Assembly: GCF_000768555.3 (NCBI RefSeq)
Contig: NZ_KN293991.1
Coordinates: 372,001-436,000 of the forward strand
Source of the DNA: Roseovarius mucosus DSM 17069
Lineage (GTDB): Bacteria > Pseudomonadota > Alphaproteobacteria > Rhodobacterales > Rhodobacteraceae
DNA: 64,000 nucleotides
Direction of reading: 5' to 3'
Shown: positions 53,772-63,068 of the stretch, in pieces
Position numbering within the stretch: the stretch's first letter is position 1
How the letters are laid out: the number at the start of each line of letters is the position of its first letter
Position numbers and translations under genes: made by a program
The notes under the pieces: model-generated
What the model saw: only the letters and a program-made list of their open reading frames with translations
Told to the model about the DNA's origin: nothing
The model's database searches: none

Positions 53772-53815
53772 CGCCCCACCCAGACTTGGCTTAGGGCCCT
53801 ATTTCTACCGATTGA

Positions 53816-53850
53816 CCGCCGTCCTGCATGCGCAGGGCGGCGGCTTTCTG
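53816..53850 (+). terminator. rho-independent terminator of serA
   Basis: A 12-bp stem with one G/T mispair (53816-53827 with 53832-53843, loop ATGC), followed by CTTTCTGTCTT. Confidence 0.7.
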
Positions 53851-53985
53851 TCTTGCTGAAGTTTTGGGTAAAAATTTCTTGAAAGCGCCTTTCGCCGCTC
53901 TAAAACCACTCGGTGCCTGCCTAATTTCTTGGTGTGGGCAATCTTAAGATCAGGAAAATCTGCCAGACAGGCTGTCTTGAACTCG

Positions 53986-54867
53986 ATGGATTTTGCAAAG
54001 TTTGACTTGAACCTTTTGCGCGTACTCGACGCGTTGCTTATCACCCGTTCCACGACCATTGCAGCGCAACAGGTGGGCCTTTCCCAGCCAGCCGTGTCTT
54101 CGGCCCTTGGGCGGTTGCGACAGGCGTTGAATGATCCTCTTTTTCTGCGTGAAGGACGGCATCTGGTACCAACAGATTATGCGCAATCCCTCGCCCAACC
54201 CGTACGGGCCATTCTCGCCGAAGCCGAAGCGCTGCTGGCACGTCCAACGAGCTTTGATTCTGCTCGGTCCGAACGGCATTTCCATATCTTGGGGGCGGAA
54301 TTCTGGGGTGCGCATCTCTTGCCCGAGCTGATGGCATATCTGGCTTCCGAGGCGCCAGGCGTCACTCTTTTTTGTGCGACAATGCCCGGCGCTGATCCCA
54401 CTGAAGCGCTTTTGCTCAAGCGCGCTGATATGGCGCTTTGCCCGATGTGCGATCTGCCGGATTGGGCGGCGGCACAGCCGCTCTATCGCGCGGGTCCTAT
54501 GGTGCTGGCGCGGGCCGATCATCCGCGTTTGGCCGCGGCAGGGATTGCCCCCGGTGACACGCTCTCTCCAGACCTGGTGGCAGAATTGCCGCGTGCGGAT
54601 TGTGTCGCTGCCCCCGGCAATGGGCACGGGCGGGCGGTGATCACCCTGCCTGATCTGCACACGCTTGCGACCCTCTTGGGGTGCACCCCGCTGGTGTCGA
54701 TACTGCCCCGGCCCTTGGCCGAGCATCTGGCCGCGCGTCAGGGTCTGGCTGTGTACGCCCTTCCTGAACCAACTCCTGCGACCGAGGTGGCGATGATCTG
54801 GCATGTCCGGTCGCAGAACGACCCGGCGCATCGCTGGCTGCGCGAGCGTTTGGCCTGCATCCTGTAA
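53986..54867 (+). CDS. LysR family transcriptional regulator
   Basis: A 293-residue LTTR from MDFAKFDLNLLRVLDALLIT. The winged helix-turn-helix is IAAQQVGLSQPAVSSALGRL (about 22-42) and the effector domain is about 90-290. Ribosome-binding site is weak and the start could be a little different. The frame opens 19 codons earlier. Regulated genes are unknown: the neighbour on the plus strand is a metallophosphoesterase. Confidence 0.88.
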   Translation: MDFAKFDLNLLRVLDALLITRSTTIAAQQVGLSQPAVSSALGRLRQALNDPLFLREGRHLVPTDYAQSLAQPVRAILAEAEALLARPTSFDSARSERHFHILGAEFWGAHLLPELMAYLASEAPGVTLFCATMPGADPTEALLLKRADMALCPMCDLPDWAAAQPLYRAGPMVLARADHPRLAAAGIAPGDTLSPDLVAELPRADCVAAPGNGHGRAVITLPDLHTLATLLGCTPLVSILPRPLAEHLAARQGLAVYALPEPTPATEVAMIWHVRSQNDPAHRWLRERLACIL

Positions 54868-54918
54868 CCCTAGTGGGAATCGCTGGACATCCGCCGCGCA
54901 CAGGGGTTCAACGGCACC

Positions 54919-55632
54919 ATGACTGAAGTGATTTATGCCATTCCCGATATTCACGGGCAGGATGCCCTGCTCGAAGATGCGCTTGACCGGATTGCTCGCG
55001 ATGGTGGGAAAGACGCGCGGATCATATTTCTTGGCGATCTGGTGGACCGGGGGCCGAATAGCCGGGCCGTGATCGACCGTCTTATGACGGGTCAGGCACA
55101 GGGGCGGCCATGGACCGTGCTGCGCGGCAATCACGATCAGATGTTCGTCGATTTTCTGGATAGCGGCGTGATCCAGTCCCCGCATATCCGCTCTGGCCTG
55201 TCGTGGTTGCATTACCGCTTGGGTGGGGCCGCGACGCTCGCCTCATACGGGCTCGACGTGAGTGAATACACGACCGAGTGGGAGGCCGCCCGCCGTGCCG
55301 TGCCTCAGGCGCATCGTGACTGGCTGACCGCTCTGCCGCTCTGGCAAGAGGCGGGGGAGTTGCTCTTTGTTCATGCCGGAATCCGCCCCGGCCTCAGCCT
55401 GCCCGCCCAAGACCCTGCCGACCTGATGTGGATCAGGGACGGATTTCTGGATTACGAGGCCCCGCATCCCTGGCTCGTGGTTCATGGTCACACCGCGCTC
55501 GAGATGCCCACTCATTTCGGCAACCGTATTGATCTGGACGGGGGGGCCGCCTATGGGCGTCCGCTTTGGCCAGCGGTGTTCGAGGGGCGCGATGCCTGGC
55601 TCTTGACGGAGACGGGCCGAATCCCTCTCTGA
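54919..55632 (+). CDS. metallophosphoesterase (calcineurin-like, PrpA/ApaH-type)
   Basis: A 237-residue phosphatase: metal motifs DIHG (AIPDIHGQDALLED), GDLVDRGPNS, GNHDQMF, and His in LLFVHAGIRPG and LVVHGHTA. This is the phosphoprotein phosphatase/ApaH set. It may dephosphorylate proteins or hydrolyse dinucleotide polyphosphates; not determined. It follows the LysR gene by 51 bp. Confidence 0.9.
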   Translation: MTEVIYAIPDIHGQDALLEDALDRIARDGGKDARIIFLGDLVDRGPNSRAVIDRLMTGQAQGRPWTVLRGNHDQMFVDFLDSGVIQSPHIRSGLSWLHYRLGGAATLASYGLDVSEYTTEWEAARRAVPQAHRDWLTALPLWQEAGELLFVHAGIRPGLSLPAQDPADLMWIRDGFLDYEAPHPWLVVHGHTALEMPTHFGNRIDLDGGAAYGRPLWPAVFEGRDAWLLTETGRIPL

Positions 55633-55728
55633 TTGGGGCATGTCTAGCCTCTGACGACACGTCCCCGTTGCCATGGGGGCGCCCCTGCCGCTAGGCTCGT
55701 GCCAAAGCAACCCGGGGGGAGGATACCC

Positions 55729-56904
55729 ATGACTGACATCGTGATTCTGGACGGATGCCGCACAGCGATTGGCACTTTCGGTGGAGCGCTTGCGGGCACG
55801 CCGCCCACCGCTCTCGGGGCCATCGTGGCGCGTGAGGCGCTTGCCCGGGCTGGGGTTGAGGGCGGGCAAATCGGTCACGTGGTGTTTGGCCATGTCATCA
55901 ATACCGAACCGCGCGATATGTATGTCAGCCGTGTGGCGGCGATGGAGGCGGGCATCCCGGACACGGCACCGGCGATGAACGTCAACCGGCTCTGCGGTTC
56001 TGGTGCGCAGGCGATTGTTTCGGTGGTGCAGTCCCTTATGCTGGGCGATGCCGATTTCGGTCTTGCAGGCGGGTCCGAGAATATGAGCCGCTCGCCCTTT
56101 ATCATCCCCGACCAACGGTGGGGTGCCAAGATGGGTGACGTGAAAACGCTCGACATGATGTTGGGCGCGCTCAACTGTCCTTTTGGCACCGGGCATATGG
56201 GCGTCACCGCCGAGAATGTCGCGGCGGAGCATGGGATCAGTCGCGCGGATCAGGATGCCTTTGCGCTAGAGAGTCAGCGACGCGCCGGTGTGGCGATCAG
56301 CGAGGGGCGATTCAAATCTCAGATCGTGCCTGTCGAGGTGCGCGTAAAGCGCGATATGGTGGCGTTTGACACCGATGAGCATCCCAAAGCAACCACCGCC
56401 GAGGCGCTTGCTGGTCTCAAGACCGTGTTTCAGAAGGATGGCACCGTCACCGCCGGTAATGCGAGCGGCATCAACGATGGCGCTGCCGCCCTTGTTTTGG
56501 CGCGTGCCGATGCCGCAGAGGCCGCAGGTCTCAAGCCGCGTGCGCGTATCCTTGGTTATGCCCACGCCGGTGTGCGCCCTCAGGTGATGGGCATTGGCCC
56601 GGTGCCTGCGGTGGAAATGCTGCTCAAGCGGATTGGACACGAGGCGTCCGATTTTGACGTGATCGAATCCAACGAAGCTTTTGCGGCCCAAGCACTTGCG
56701 GTCAACAAGGGGCTTGGCCTTGATCCCGCCCGTGTCAATCCCAATGGCGGCGCGATCGCGCTTGGCCATCCGGTTGGGGCAACCGGAGCGATCCTGACGG
56801 TCAAAGCGCTCTATGAGCTGGAGCGGACCGGGGGCAAGCGTGCGATCATCACCATGTGCATTGGTGGTGGTCAGGGGATTGCTCTCGCGATCGAGCGTCT
56901 CTGA
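55729..56904 (+). CDS. acetyl-CoA acetyltransferase (thiolase)
   Basis: A 391-residue biosynthetic-type thiolase from MTDIVILDGCRTAIG. Active residues: nucleophile Cys in VNRLCGSGAQAI, His in LGHPVGATG, and Cys in TMCIGGGQGIA. It condenses two acetyl-CoA to acetoacetyl-CoA, for polyhydroxybutyrate or isoprenoid/ketone pathways, or runs in reverse for degradation. No phaB or phaC is adjacent, so pathway is unclear; gene symbol left open. Confidence 0.92.
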   Translation: MTDIVILDGCRTAIGTFGGALAGTPPTALGAIVAREALARAGVEGGQIGHVVFGHVINTEPRDMYVSRVAAMEAGIPDTAPAMNVNRLCGSGAQAIVSVVQSLMLGDADFGLAGGSENMSRSPFIIPDQRWGAKMGDVKTLDMMLGALNCPFGTGHMGVTAENVAAEHGISRADQDAFALESQRRAGVAISEGRFKSQIVPVEVRVKRDMVAFDTDEHPKATTAEALAGLKTVFQKDGTVTAGNASGINDGAAALVLARADAAEAAGLKPRARILGYAHAGVRPQVMGIGPVPAVEMLLKRIGHEASDFDVIESNEAFAAQALAVNKGLGLDPARVNPNGGAIALGHPVGATGAILTVKALYELERTGGKRAIITMCIGGGQGIALAIERL

Positions 56905-56943
56905 GCGGGTATTTCCAGCGGCCTTAACCACTTGTTCACGACG

Positions 56944-56976
56944 ATGCCGGATGGTGACACGATCACGATCCGGCAT
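56944..56976. promoter_or_regulatory. long dyad/hairpin upstream of the hybrid kinase gene
   Basis: ATGCCGGAT/ATCCGGCAT (56944-56952 and 56968-56976), continued inward after a G/G mismatch by GTGA/TCAC, with a CACGA loop. It ends 14 nt before the kinase ATG and 40 nt after the thiolase stop. It could be a thiolase terminator without T-run, an operator or a translational control element. Confidence 0.55.
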
Positions 56977-56990
56977 GTCGGAGAACGGGC

Positions 56991-59153
56991 ATGAGCCTTG
57001 CGAACAAACTGGCAGAAGAACGGCGCGCCAGACTGGCCGCAGAGCGGCTATTGGAACAGAAACAGGCCGAATTACAGGCCGCCAATCGCAAGCTGGGCAA
57101 GCATGCATTGGCCCTCTCGCACGAGATTCATGAGACACGGGCAGAGGTTCAGACCGTCCGAGACGAGAACCAGCGTGTCAAATCCGATCTGAACGTCGCC
57201 TATCAAAAGGTCGAGATTGCCGAGCGCCGCCTCTGGCATTCGATCGAGACCATTCAGGACGGTTTTGCCTTTTTCGACGCCGATAGCCGTATGATCGCGG
57301 CCAACAATGCCTATCTTGCGGTTTTTGACGGGTTGGAGGCGGTCAAGCCCGGTGTCAGCTACATCGAGATCCTGCAATTCATCACTGAAGAGGGAATCGT
57401 CAACATCGGCGGGTTGAAACCGCATGAATGGCGCGAGAAGATGCTGGACCGCTGGCAAAGCACGCAACCTGAGCCAGAAGTGATCCGCCTCTGGAATGGC
57501 CAGTATATCAAGCTGATCGATCAGCGCGGACATGGCGGCGATGTCGTAAGTCTTGCCCTCAACATCACCGATACGATTCGCTATGAAAAAGAGCTCAAGG
57601 ATGCCCGCCGTCGTGCGGAGGCCGCGAACCGGGCGAAATCATCCTTTCTCGCCAATATGAGTCATGAAATCCGCACGCCGATGAACGGCGTTGTCGGCAT
57701 GGCAGAACTGTTGATGGAAACCGAGCTGACCGAAGAACAGCGGCTCTTTACCTCGACCATCAAGAACTCTGGCGAGGCGCTCCTGGTGATCATCAATGAT
57801 GTGCTGGACTACTCCAAGATCGAGGCTGAAAAGCTGGTTCTGCACGCCGAACCCTTTGACCTGGAACGATGTATTCACGAGCTGGTGACGCTGATGCAGG
57901 TCAATGCCCGTGATAAGGGGCTGGAGTTGCTGGTGGATTACGATCTCTTCCTGCCGACGCGGTTCGTGGGTGATCCAGGACGTATCCGGCAGATCATGAC
58001 CAACCTTCTCGGCAATGCGGTGAAATTCACCGAAACGGGTCATGTTCTGGTGCGGGTGACGGGCCTGCATCCTGATGCCGAGGGGCGAGCGAGCATTCAT
58101 GTCACAGTCGAGGATACCGGGATCGGGATTCCGCTGGACAAGATTGACCACATATTTGGTGAGTTCAATCAGGTCGACGACGAACGCAACCGCAAGTTCG
58201 AGGGCACGGGTCTTGGCCTTGCCATCTCGCAAAAGCTGATCCGGATGATGGGTGGCAAGATCTGGGTCGAGTCCGAGCAGGGCAAAGGGTCGATCTTTGG
58301 GTTTTCGGTTTCTTTGCCACTGGCAGAGATTGTCGAGGTCGACGTGCCCAACCTGATCAACGGCCCGTGCAGGGCGCTGATCGTCGAGCCGCAGACAGCC
58401 AGCCGCGCCATTCTGGAGCGGCAATTGGACCAGTTGGGGATCACGGCGGTCTCTTGCCAGAGCGCGGCAGAGGCCTTGGCGCAGGTGGGCGCGGGGTTTG
58501 ATCTGGTGGTCAGCGATCACAACTTGGCCGGGATGGATGGGTTGGAGCTTGCCGAGGCGCTGCGCGACGCGGGGCACGACATACCCTTTCTGCTGCTTAG
58601 TTCGAACACCGGCTATGCCGAACAGGATCCGGCGCGCGCCCATGTGCAGGCGGTGTTGCAAAAGCCTGTGGCGCGGCAGGATCTCTTTGCTGCCCTGGCT
58701 GCCGTGATGCCCCCTGTCACCGCGCCCGACCGCGCGATGCGGGTGCTGGCGGCTGAGGATAACCGCACCAATCGGCTGGTCTTTTCCAACATGGTCAAGG
58801 GGTTGGACATCGAGCTGATCTTTGCCGAGAATGGTTCCGAGGCGGTTGACCTCTTTCGTTCTCTGGCACCAGACGTGATTTTCATGGATATTTCGATGCC
58901 CAAGATGGACGGCAAAGAGGCCACGCGCGCCATTCGCGCGCTTGAGGCGCAAAGCGGTGGCCACGTTCCCATCGTGGCAATGACGGCCCATGCGATGACC
59001 GGGGATGACACGGACATCATGGCGGCCGGTCTTGATCATTATCTGACCAAACCGCTGCGCAAGGAGATGATCCTTGGCCATATCCGCGCGGCCTGTCCCA
59101 GTGGCGCACGTGCGCCCGACGGCGTGGCCCGCTCGGTTCAGGCGGTCGGATGA
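56991..59153 (+). CDS. hybrid sensor histidine kinase with two receiver domains
   Basis: A 720-residue soluble kinase. Order: coiled coil (1-75), PAS domain (about 80-190, AFFDADSRMIAANNAYLAVF), HisKA with phospho-His225 (NMSHEIRTPMNG), HATPase (about 325-445, N box NLLGNAVKF, G box FEGTGLGLAISQ near 402), receiver 1 (459-570, D509 in DLVVSDHNLAGMDG) and receiver 2 (582-705, D633 in DVIFMDISMPKMDG). No membrane helix, so it senses a cytosolic signal. Receiver 1 has E-P where the acidic pair is expected. The C-terminus overlaps yaaA by 16 bp. No cognate Hpt or regulator nearby. Confidence 0.93.
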   Translation: MSLANKLAEERRARLAAERLLEQKQAELQAANRKLGKHALALSHEIHETRAEVQTVRDENQRVKSDLNVAYQKVEIAERRLWHSIETIQDGFAFFDADSRMIAANNAYLAVFDGLEAVKPGVSYIEILQFITEEGIVNIGGLKPHEWREKMLDRWQSTQPEPEVIRLWNGQYIKLIDQRGHGGDVVSLALNITDTIRYEKELKDARRRAEAANRAKSSFLANMSHEIRTPMNGVVGMAELLMETELTEEQRLFTSTIKNSGEALLVIINDVLDYSKIEAEKLVLHAEPFDLERCIHELVTLMQVNARDKGLELLVDYDLFLPTRFVGDPGRIRQIMTNLLGNAVKFTETGHVLVRVTGLHPDAEGRASIHVTVEDTGIGIPLDKIDHIFGEFNQVDDERNRKFEGTGLGLAISQKLIRMMGGKIWVESEQGKGSIFGFSVSLPLAEIVEVDVPNLINGPCRALIVEPQTASRAILERQLDQLGITAVSCQSAAEALAQVGAGFDLVVSDHNLAGMDGLELAEALRDAGHDIPFLLLSSNTGYAEQDPARAHVQAVLQKPVARQDLFAALAAVMPPVTAPDRAMRVLAAEDNRTNRLVFSNMVKGLDIELIFAENGSEAVDLFRSLAPDVIFMDISMPKMDGKEATRAIRALEAQSGGHVPIVAMTAHAMTGDDTDIMAAGLDHYLTKPLRKEMILGHIRAACPSGARAPDGVARSVQAVG

Positions 59154-59902
59154 TCGCGCAGGAACGCCGGCTGATCGGGTTTCGACAGGCTGGCCTCATG
59201 GCGATAGCCGCCGCTGTCAAAATCCAGAATGGCGTCGGGATCCGTCAGGCGGTTCTGGATGATGAAGCGTGCCATCGCGCCCCGCGCCCGCTTGGCGTAA
59301 AAGCTGACGATCTTTGGCGTGCCCGCCTTTTCCTCCATGAACACCGGCGTGACCACACGAAGGCGCAGCGCCTTGCGGTCAACCGCGCCGAAATATTCCT
59401 GACTGGCGCAATTGATCAGCGTGTCGGTCCGGAGCGTTTCCGCCTGCGCATTCAGTGCCTCTGAGATCTGCGCGCCCCAATAGTCATAGAGCGTTTTGCC
59501 GCGCGCGGTCTTCAGCCGGCTGCCCATTTCAAGACGGTAGGGCTGGATCGCATCAAGGGGGCGCAAAAGCCCGTAAAGCCCGGACAGAATGCGGAAATGA
59601 TCCTGCGCCCAAGACAGTTCGTCCGGGTCCAGTGATCCCGCCTCAAGCCCCTGATACGTGTCACCGGCAAAGGCAAGAGCGGCGGGCTTCTCCTCCATCT
59701 GGCCAAACTCGGCAAACCGGTCGGCGTTGAGGCGCGCGAGGTTTTCGCTGATATGCATCAGCTTTTGCAACTCGCCCACGTTCAATCCCTGCGCAACCCG
59801 CGCCAGATCCTCGGCCTCCTGGGCAAAGGTGGGGCGCGTCGGCGTGATCCCTTTGACCGGGCTCATGTCGAGTTTCTTGGCTGGGGAGACGACGACAAGC
59901 AT
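59138..59902 (-). CDS. yaaA: peroxide stress protein YaaA (DUF328)
   Basis: A 254-residue protein from MLVVVSPAKKLDMSPVKGI (ATG 59902; the longer frame is chance). FAGDTYQGLEAGSLDPDELS, ILSGLYGLLRPLDAIQPYRL and FYAKRARGAMARFI match YaaA, a DNA-binding protein that limits free iron and DNA damage under H2O2. It overlaps the hybrid kinase gene end to end by 16 bp and follows recQ by 32 bp. Confidence 0.9.
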   Translation of the reverse strand: MLVVVSPAKKLDMSPVKGITPTRPTFAQEAEDLARVAQGLNVGELQKLMHISENLARLNADRFAEFGQMEEKPAALAFAGDTYQGLEAGSLDPDELSWAQDHFRILSGLYGLLRPLDAIQPYRLEMGSRLKTARGKTLYDYWGAQISEALNAQAETLRTDTLINCASQEYFGAVDRKALRLRVVTPVFMEEKAGTPKIVSFYAKRARGAMARFIIQNRLTDPDAILDFDSGGYRHEASLSKPDQPAFLRDHPTA

Positions 59903-59934
59903 GTATTGATCCTTTTGACAACGCAGTCTGTGAT

Positions 59935-61971
59935 CTAGGACGCGGCGTGCAGAACGTCCAGAAAGGCGGCGCCAAAACGGTCGGCGTATTTCTCGCCCAA
60001 GAGGCGCTGCATCTCTTGCGCGGTGCGGGGTCTCTGGCTGGCCACCTTGGCAAGAAGTGCGGCAGAGCAACTGAGCGGGCGCTCGATGCCTGTCTCGCCC
60101 CGGCTCAGGTCGGCCTGCACCTGCATCAGCCGGTCGTAAACTTCGCCTGCGGTGCTGCCTGCCAGCTTGCGGCGGGTCGGATGCACGGTCGCGCTTGCTC
60201 CGGTGATCACTTCGAGAAACTCTGCGCCATAGCGCTCCAGCTTCTTGGCGCCGACGCCGCTGATCCGGGCCATCTGGTCCAGCGTTTCAGGCCGGGTTTC
60301 AGCCATTTCGATCAGGGTCCGGTCGTTGAAGACGATATAGGCCGGAACGCCCGCCGCCTCTGCCAGCGCGCGGCGCTTGGCCTTGAGCGCCGAGAGAAGC
60401 GGCGCATCCTCGTCAGACACGAGCGCACGCACGGCGGGGCGGGGGGTATGGTCGATCGTATCGCGGCGCAGGGTCACGCTCTCTTCACCACGCAGGATCG
60501 GGCGGGCAGTTTCCGTCATCACCAGCGCGCCATGCCGCTCGCGGTCAGGACGAATGAGGTCACGCCCCATCATCTGCCGAAACACGCCCTGCCAGCCGCG
60601 TTTGTCCATATCGCGCCCGACGCCAAAGGTCGGAAGTGTTTCATGTCCGCGTTGGCGCACCTTGTCGGTCGCGGTGCCTGTCAGAATGTCGATCAGATGG
60701 CCAGAACCAAAACTCTCGCCGGTGCGCAGGATCGCCGATAGCGCCTTGCGCACCGCCTCGGTGCCGTCAAAGGTATCGGGTGGGGTATCGCAGAGGTCGC
60801 AATTGCCACAAGGCGCGGCGCTCTCGCCGAAATAGCGCAGAAGCGTGGCGCGTCGGCATTCCAATGCCTCGGCCAGACCCAGAAGCGCGTTGAGCCGCCC
60901 ATGATCGGCCATGCGCCGGTCAGGCGGGGCAAGCCCTTCGTCGATCTGGGTGCGGCGCAGGCGGATGTCGTCGGGGCCAAAGAGCGTGAGCGTTTCGGCA
61001 GGGGCACCATCGCGCCCGGCGCGGCCGATCTCCTGATAATAGCCTTCGATGGATTTGGGCAGGTCGGCATGCGCGACCCAGCGGATATCGGGCTTGTCCA
61101 CGCCCATGCCAAAGGCGACGGTGGCCACCACGATAAGCCCATCCTCGCTGCTGAACCGCCCTTCGACGATACGCCGCGCCTCGGCCTCCATCCCGCCGTG
61201 ATAGGCGCAGGCGGAATGGCCGGCGTCAGAGAGCGCGCGCGCAAGGGTTTCGGTCTTGGCGCGGGTGCCGCAATAGACGATGCCCGACTGCCCCTTGCGG
61301 GCGGCGGCAAACTCCATGATCTGTGCGCGCGGATTGTCCTTTGCGGCAAAGGCCATGTGGATATTGGGCCGGTCAAAACCTTGCAAGAAGGTCTGCGGCG
61401 GCTGCCCGTCAAAGAGCTTGTCGACGATCTCGTCGCGGGTTTCGGCATCGGCGGTGGCGGTAAAGGCCGCAAGCGGCACGTTGAGCGCGCGCCTGAGTTC
61501 TCCGATGCGCAGGTAATCGGGGCGGAAATCATGGCCCCATTGGCTCACACAATGGGCCTCGTCCACGGCGATGAGGCCTACACCGATGCGGCGCAGCATG
61601 CCAAGGGCAGAGCCCGCCGCAAGTCGTTCGGGCGCGATATAAAGAAGGCGCAAACGACCCGCCTCCAGTGCCTGCCAAACCTCGGCCGTCTCTTCGTCGG
61701 TATTGCCAGAGGTAAGCGCGCCCGCCTCGACCCCCGCCGCCCTGAGCGCTCGGACTTGATCGCGCATCAAGGCAATGAGGGGGGATATGACCACGGTCAC
61801 ACCCTCGCGCATTAGCGCAGGGATTTGAAAGCACAGGGATTTGCCGCCCCCTGTGGGCATGATAGCCAGCGTGTTGCAGCCGGTGGCGACGGTGTGAATG
61901 ATCTCTTCCTGCCCGGGACGAAAGGCATCGAATCCGAACACATCGCGCAATAGCGTGGCGGCGCTTGGCAT
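59935..61971 (-). CDS. recQ: ATP-dependent DNA helicase RecQ
   Basis: A 678-residue RecQ. SF2 helicase core with Walker A MPTGGGKSLCFQ (about 38-49) and DEAH (VDEAHCVSQWGHDF), then the RQC zinc site (CRRATLLRYFGE and CGNCDLC), winged-helix domain and C-terminal HRDC (MARISGVGAKKLERYGAEFL). It unwinds recombination intermediates and stalled forks with 3'-5' polarity. Neighbours yaaA and recQ are both DNA-protection genes on the minus strand. Confidence 0.96.
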   Translation of the reverse strand: MPSAATLLRDVFGFDAFRPGQEEIIHTVATGCNTLAIMPTGGGKSLCFQIPALMREGVTVVISPLIALMRDQVRALRAAGVEAGALTSGNTDEETAEVWQALEAGRLRLLYIAPERLAAGSALGMLRRIGVGLIAVDEAHCVSQWGHDFRPDYLRIGELRRALNVPLAAFTATADAETRDEIVDKLFDGQPPQTFLQGFDRPNIHMAFAAKDNPRAQIMEFAAARKGQSGIVYCGTRAKTETLARALSDAGHSACAYHGGMEAEARRIVEGRFSSEDGLIVVATVAFGMGVDKPDIRWVAHADLPKSIEGYYQEIGRAGRDGAPAETLTLFGPDDIRLRRTQIDEGLAPPDRRMADHGRLNALLGLAEALECRRATLLRYFGESAAPCGNCDLCDTPPDTFDGTEAVRKALSAILRTGESFGSGHLIDILTGTATDKVRQRGHETLPTFGVGRDMDKRGWQGVFRQMMGRDLIRPDRERHGALVMTETARPILRGEESVTLRRDTIDHTPRPAVRALVSDEDAPLLSALKAKRRALAEAAGVPAYIVFNDRTLIEMAETRPETLDQMARISGVGAKKLERYGAEFLEVITGASATVHPTRRKLAGSTAGEVYDRLMQVQADLSRGETGIERPLSCSAALLAKVASQRPRTAQEMQRLLGEKYADRFGAAFLDVLHAAS

Positions 61972-62050
61972 GAGACCCCTGTAAGGTTTGACTATATCTG
62001 CTCTTACAAGAGGTTTTTCATACTAAGATTAGGTGAACAAGCCCCGGAAA

Positions 62051-62338
62051 TCAGTAAAACGCCGCGGCGTTGTTGATCAGCACGATTCGCAGGGCATAAA
62101 CCGCCACCAGAACCACCAGTGGGGCCAGATCAATCCCGGACATGGGCGGAAGTATGCGGCGTACACGGCCATAAATCGGCTCTAGCAGGCGATTGAGGCC
62201 ATACCAGACCTGCGCCACAAATTGCTGCCGCAGGTTCAGAACCTGGAAATTGATCAGCCAGGACATGATCACATGCGCGATGATGAAGAACCACAGGATG
62301 TCGAGAATGAGCATTAGGATCTGGAAAAGCGATTGCAT
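62051..62338 (-). CDS. YggT family membrane protein
   Basis: A 95-residue protein with two membrane helices (about 4-26 and 72-92) flanking a loop with LLEPIYGRVRRILPPMSGIDLAPLV, the YggT signature. It is linked to cell division, osmotic or potassium effects in some bacteria; real role unclear. It is 79 bp from recQ and divergent from the thioesterase gene. Confidence 0.9.
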   Translation of the reverse strand: MQSLFQILMLILDILWFFIIAHVIMSWLINFQVLNLRQQFVAQVWYGLNRLLEPIYGRVRRILPPMSGIDLAPLVVLVAVYALRIVLINNAAAFY

Positions 62339-62466
62339 GGGCGGATATCCTCTGGGTCTGGCCGCCTATGACCTATGCAAGCGCGCGCCAAAGCGCAAGC
62401 CTGACGCGCGGTCGCGGTTGACGCGCCCCGGCGCGGATGCCAAGCCGCCCGCGAAGGAGACCGAGC

Positions 62467-63012
62467 ATGTATCCCGTTCTGCGCCTGATGTGGCAATTCT
62501 ACCTGCACCGCAATTCCCCGCGCCTGCCGCTGACGGGGACGCATGTGTCGCACCACATTTGCATGCCTTGGGACATCGACCTGTGGCGAGAGTTGAACAA
62601 TGGGCGGACGCTGACGATCTTTGATCTGGGACGGATACCACTGGCGGGGCGTGTGGGGCTGATTGGCGCGCTCAAGCGCAATCGCTGGGGTTTGGCGATT
62701 GCCGGGGCGAGCGTGCGTTATCGCCGCCGGATCACCATGTTCGAGCGGATCGAAATGCGGTCTCGCCTGCTGTCCTGGGATGATAAATTCGTCTATGTCG
62801 AGCAGTCCATGTGGAAAGCATCGGGCGAATGCGCCAACCACATCCTGCTCCGCGCGGCCATCACGGGGCGCGAGGGGATCATCGCGCCGGACCGTGCCGT
62901 TGCCGAAATGGGGCAGGACATGCGCGCGCCCGATCTGCCGGACTGGGCCGCAGCCTGGATCGCGGCGGATGCCACACGTCCTTGGCCGCCCATGCCGGAC
63001 ACACAGGAATAG
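62467..63012 (+). CDS. acyl-CoA thioesterase-like (hot-dog fold) protein
   Basis: A 181-residue protein from MYPVLRLMWQFYL with GAAGGAG upstream. LTGTHVSHHICMPWDIDLWR and NNGRTLTIFDLGRIPL are typical of the THEM6-like/4HBT relatives, with a hot-dog-fold pattern through RRRITMFERIEMRSRLLSWD. Substrate is unknown; likely an acyl-CoA. Next gene starts 56 bp on. Confidence 0.8.
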   Translation: MYPVLRLMWQFYLHRNSPRLPLTGTHVSHHICMPWDIDLWRELNNGRTLTIFDLGRIPLAGRVGLIGALKRNRWGLAIAGASVRYRRRITMFERIEMRSRLLSWDDKFVYVEQSMWKASGECANHILLRAAITGREGIIAPDRAVAEMGQDMRAPDLPDWAAAWIAADATRPWPPMPDTQE

Positions 63013-63068
63013 CTTGCGCAAACCCTGCAAGGGTTGTCATATCCCCTTGAAACCAAAGGGGTTGGGGC

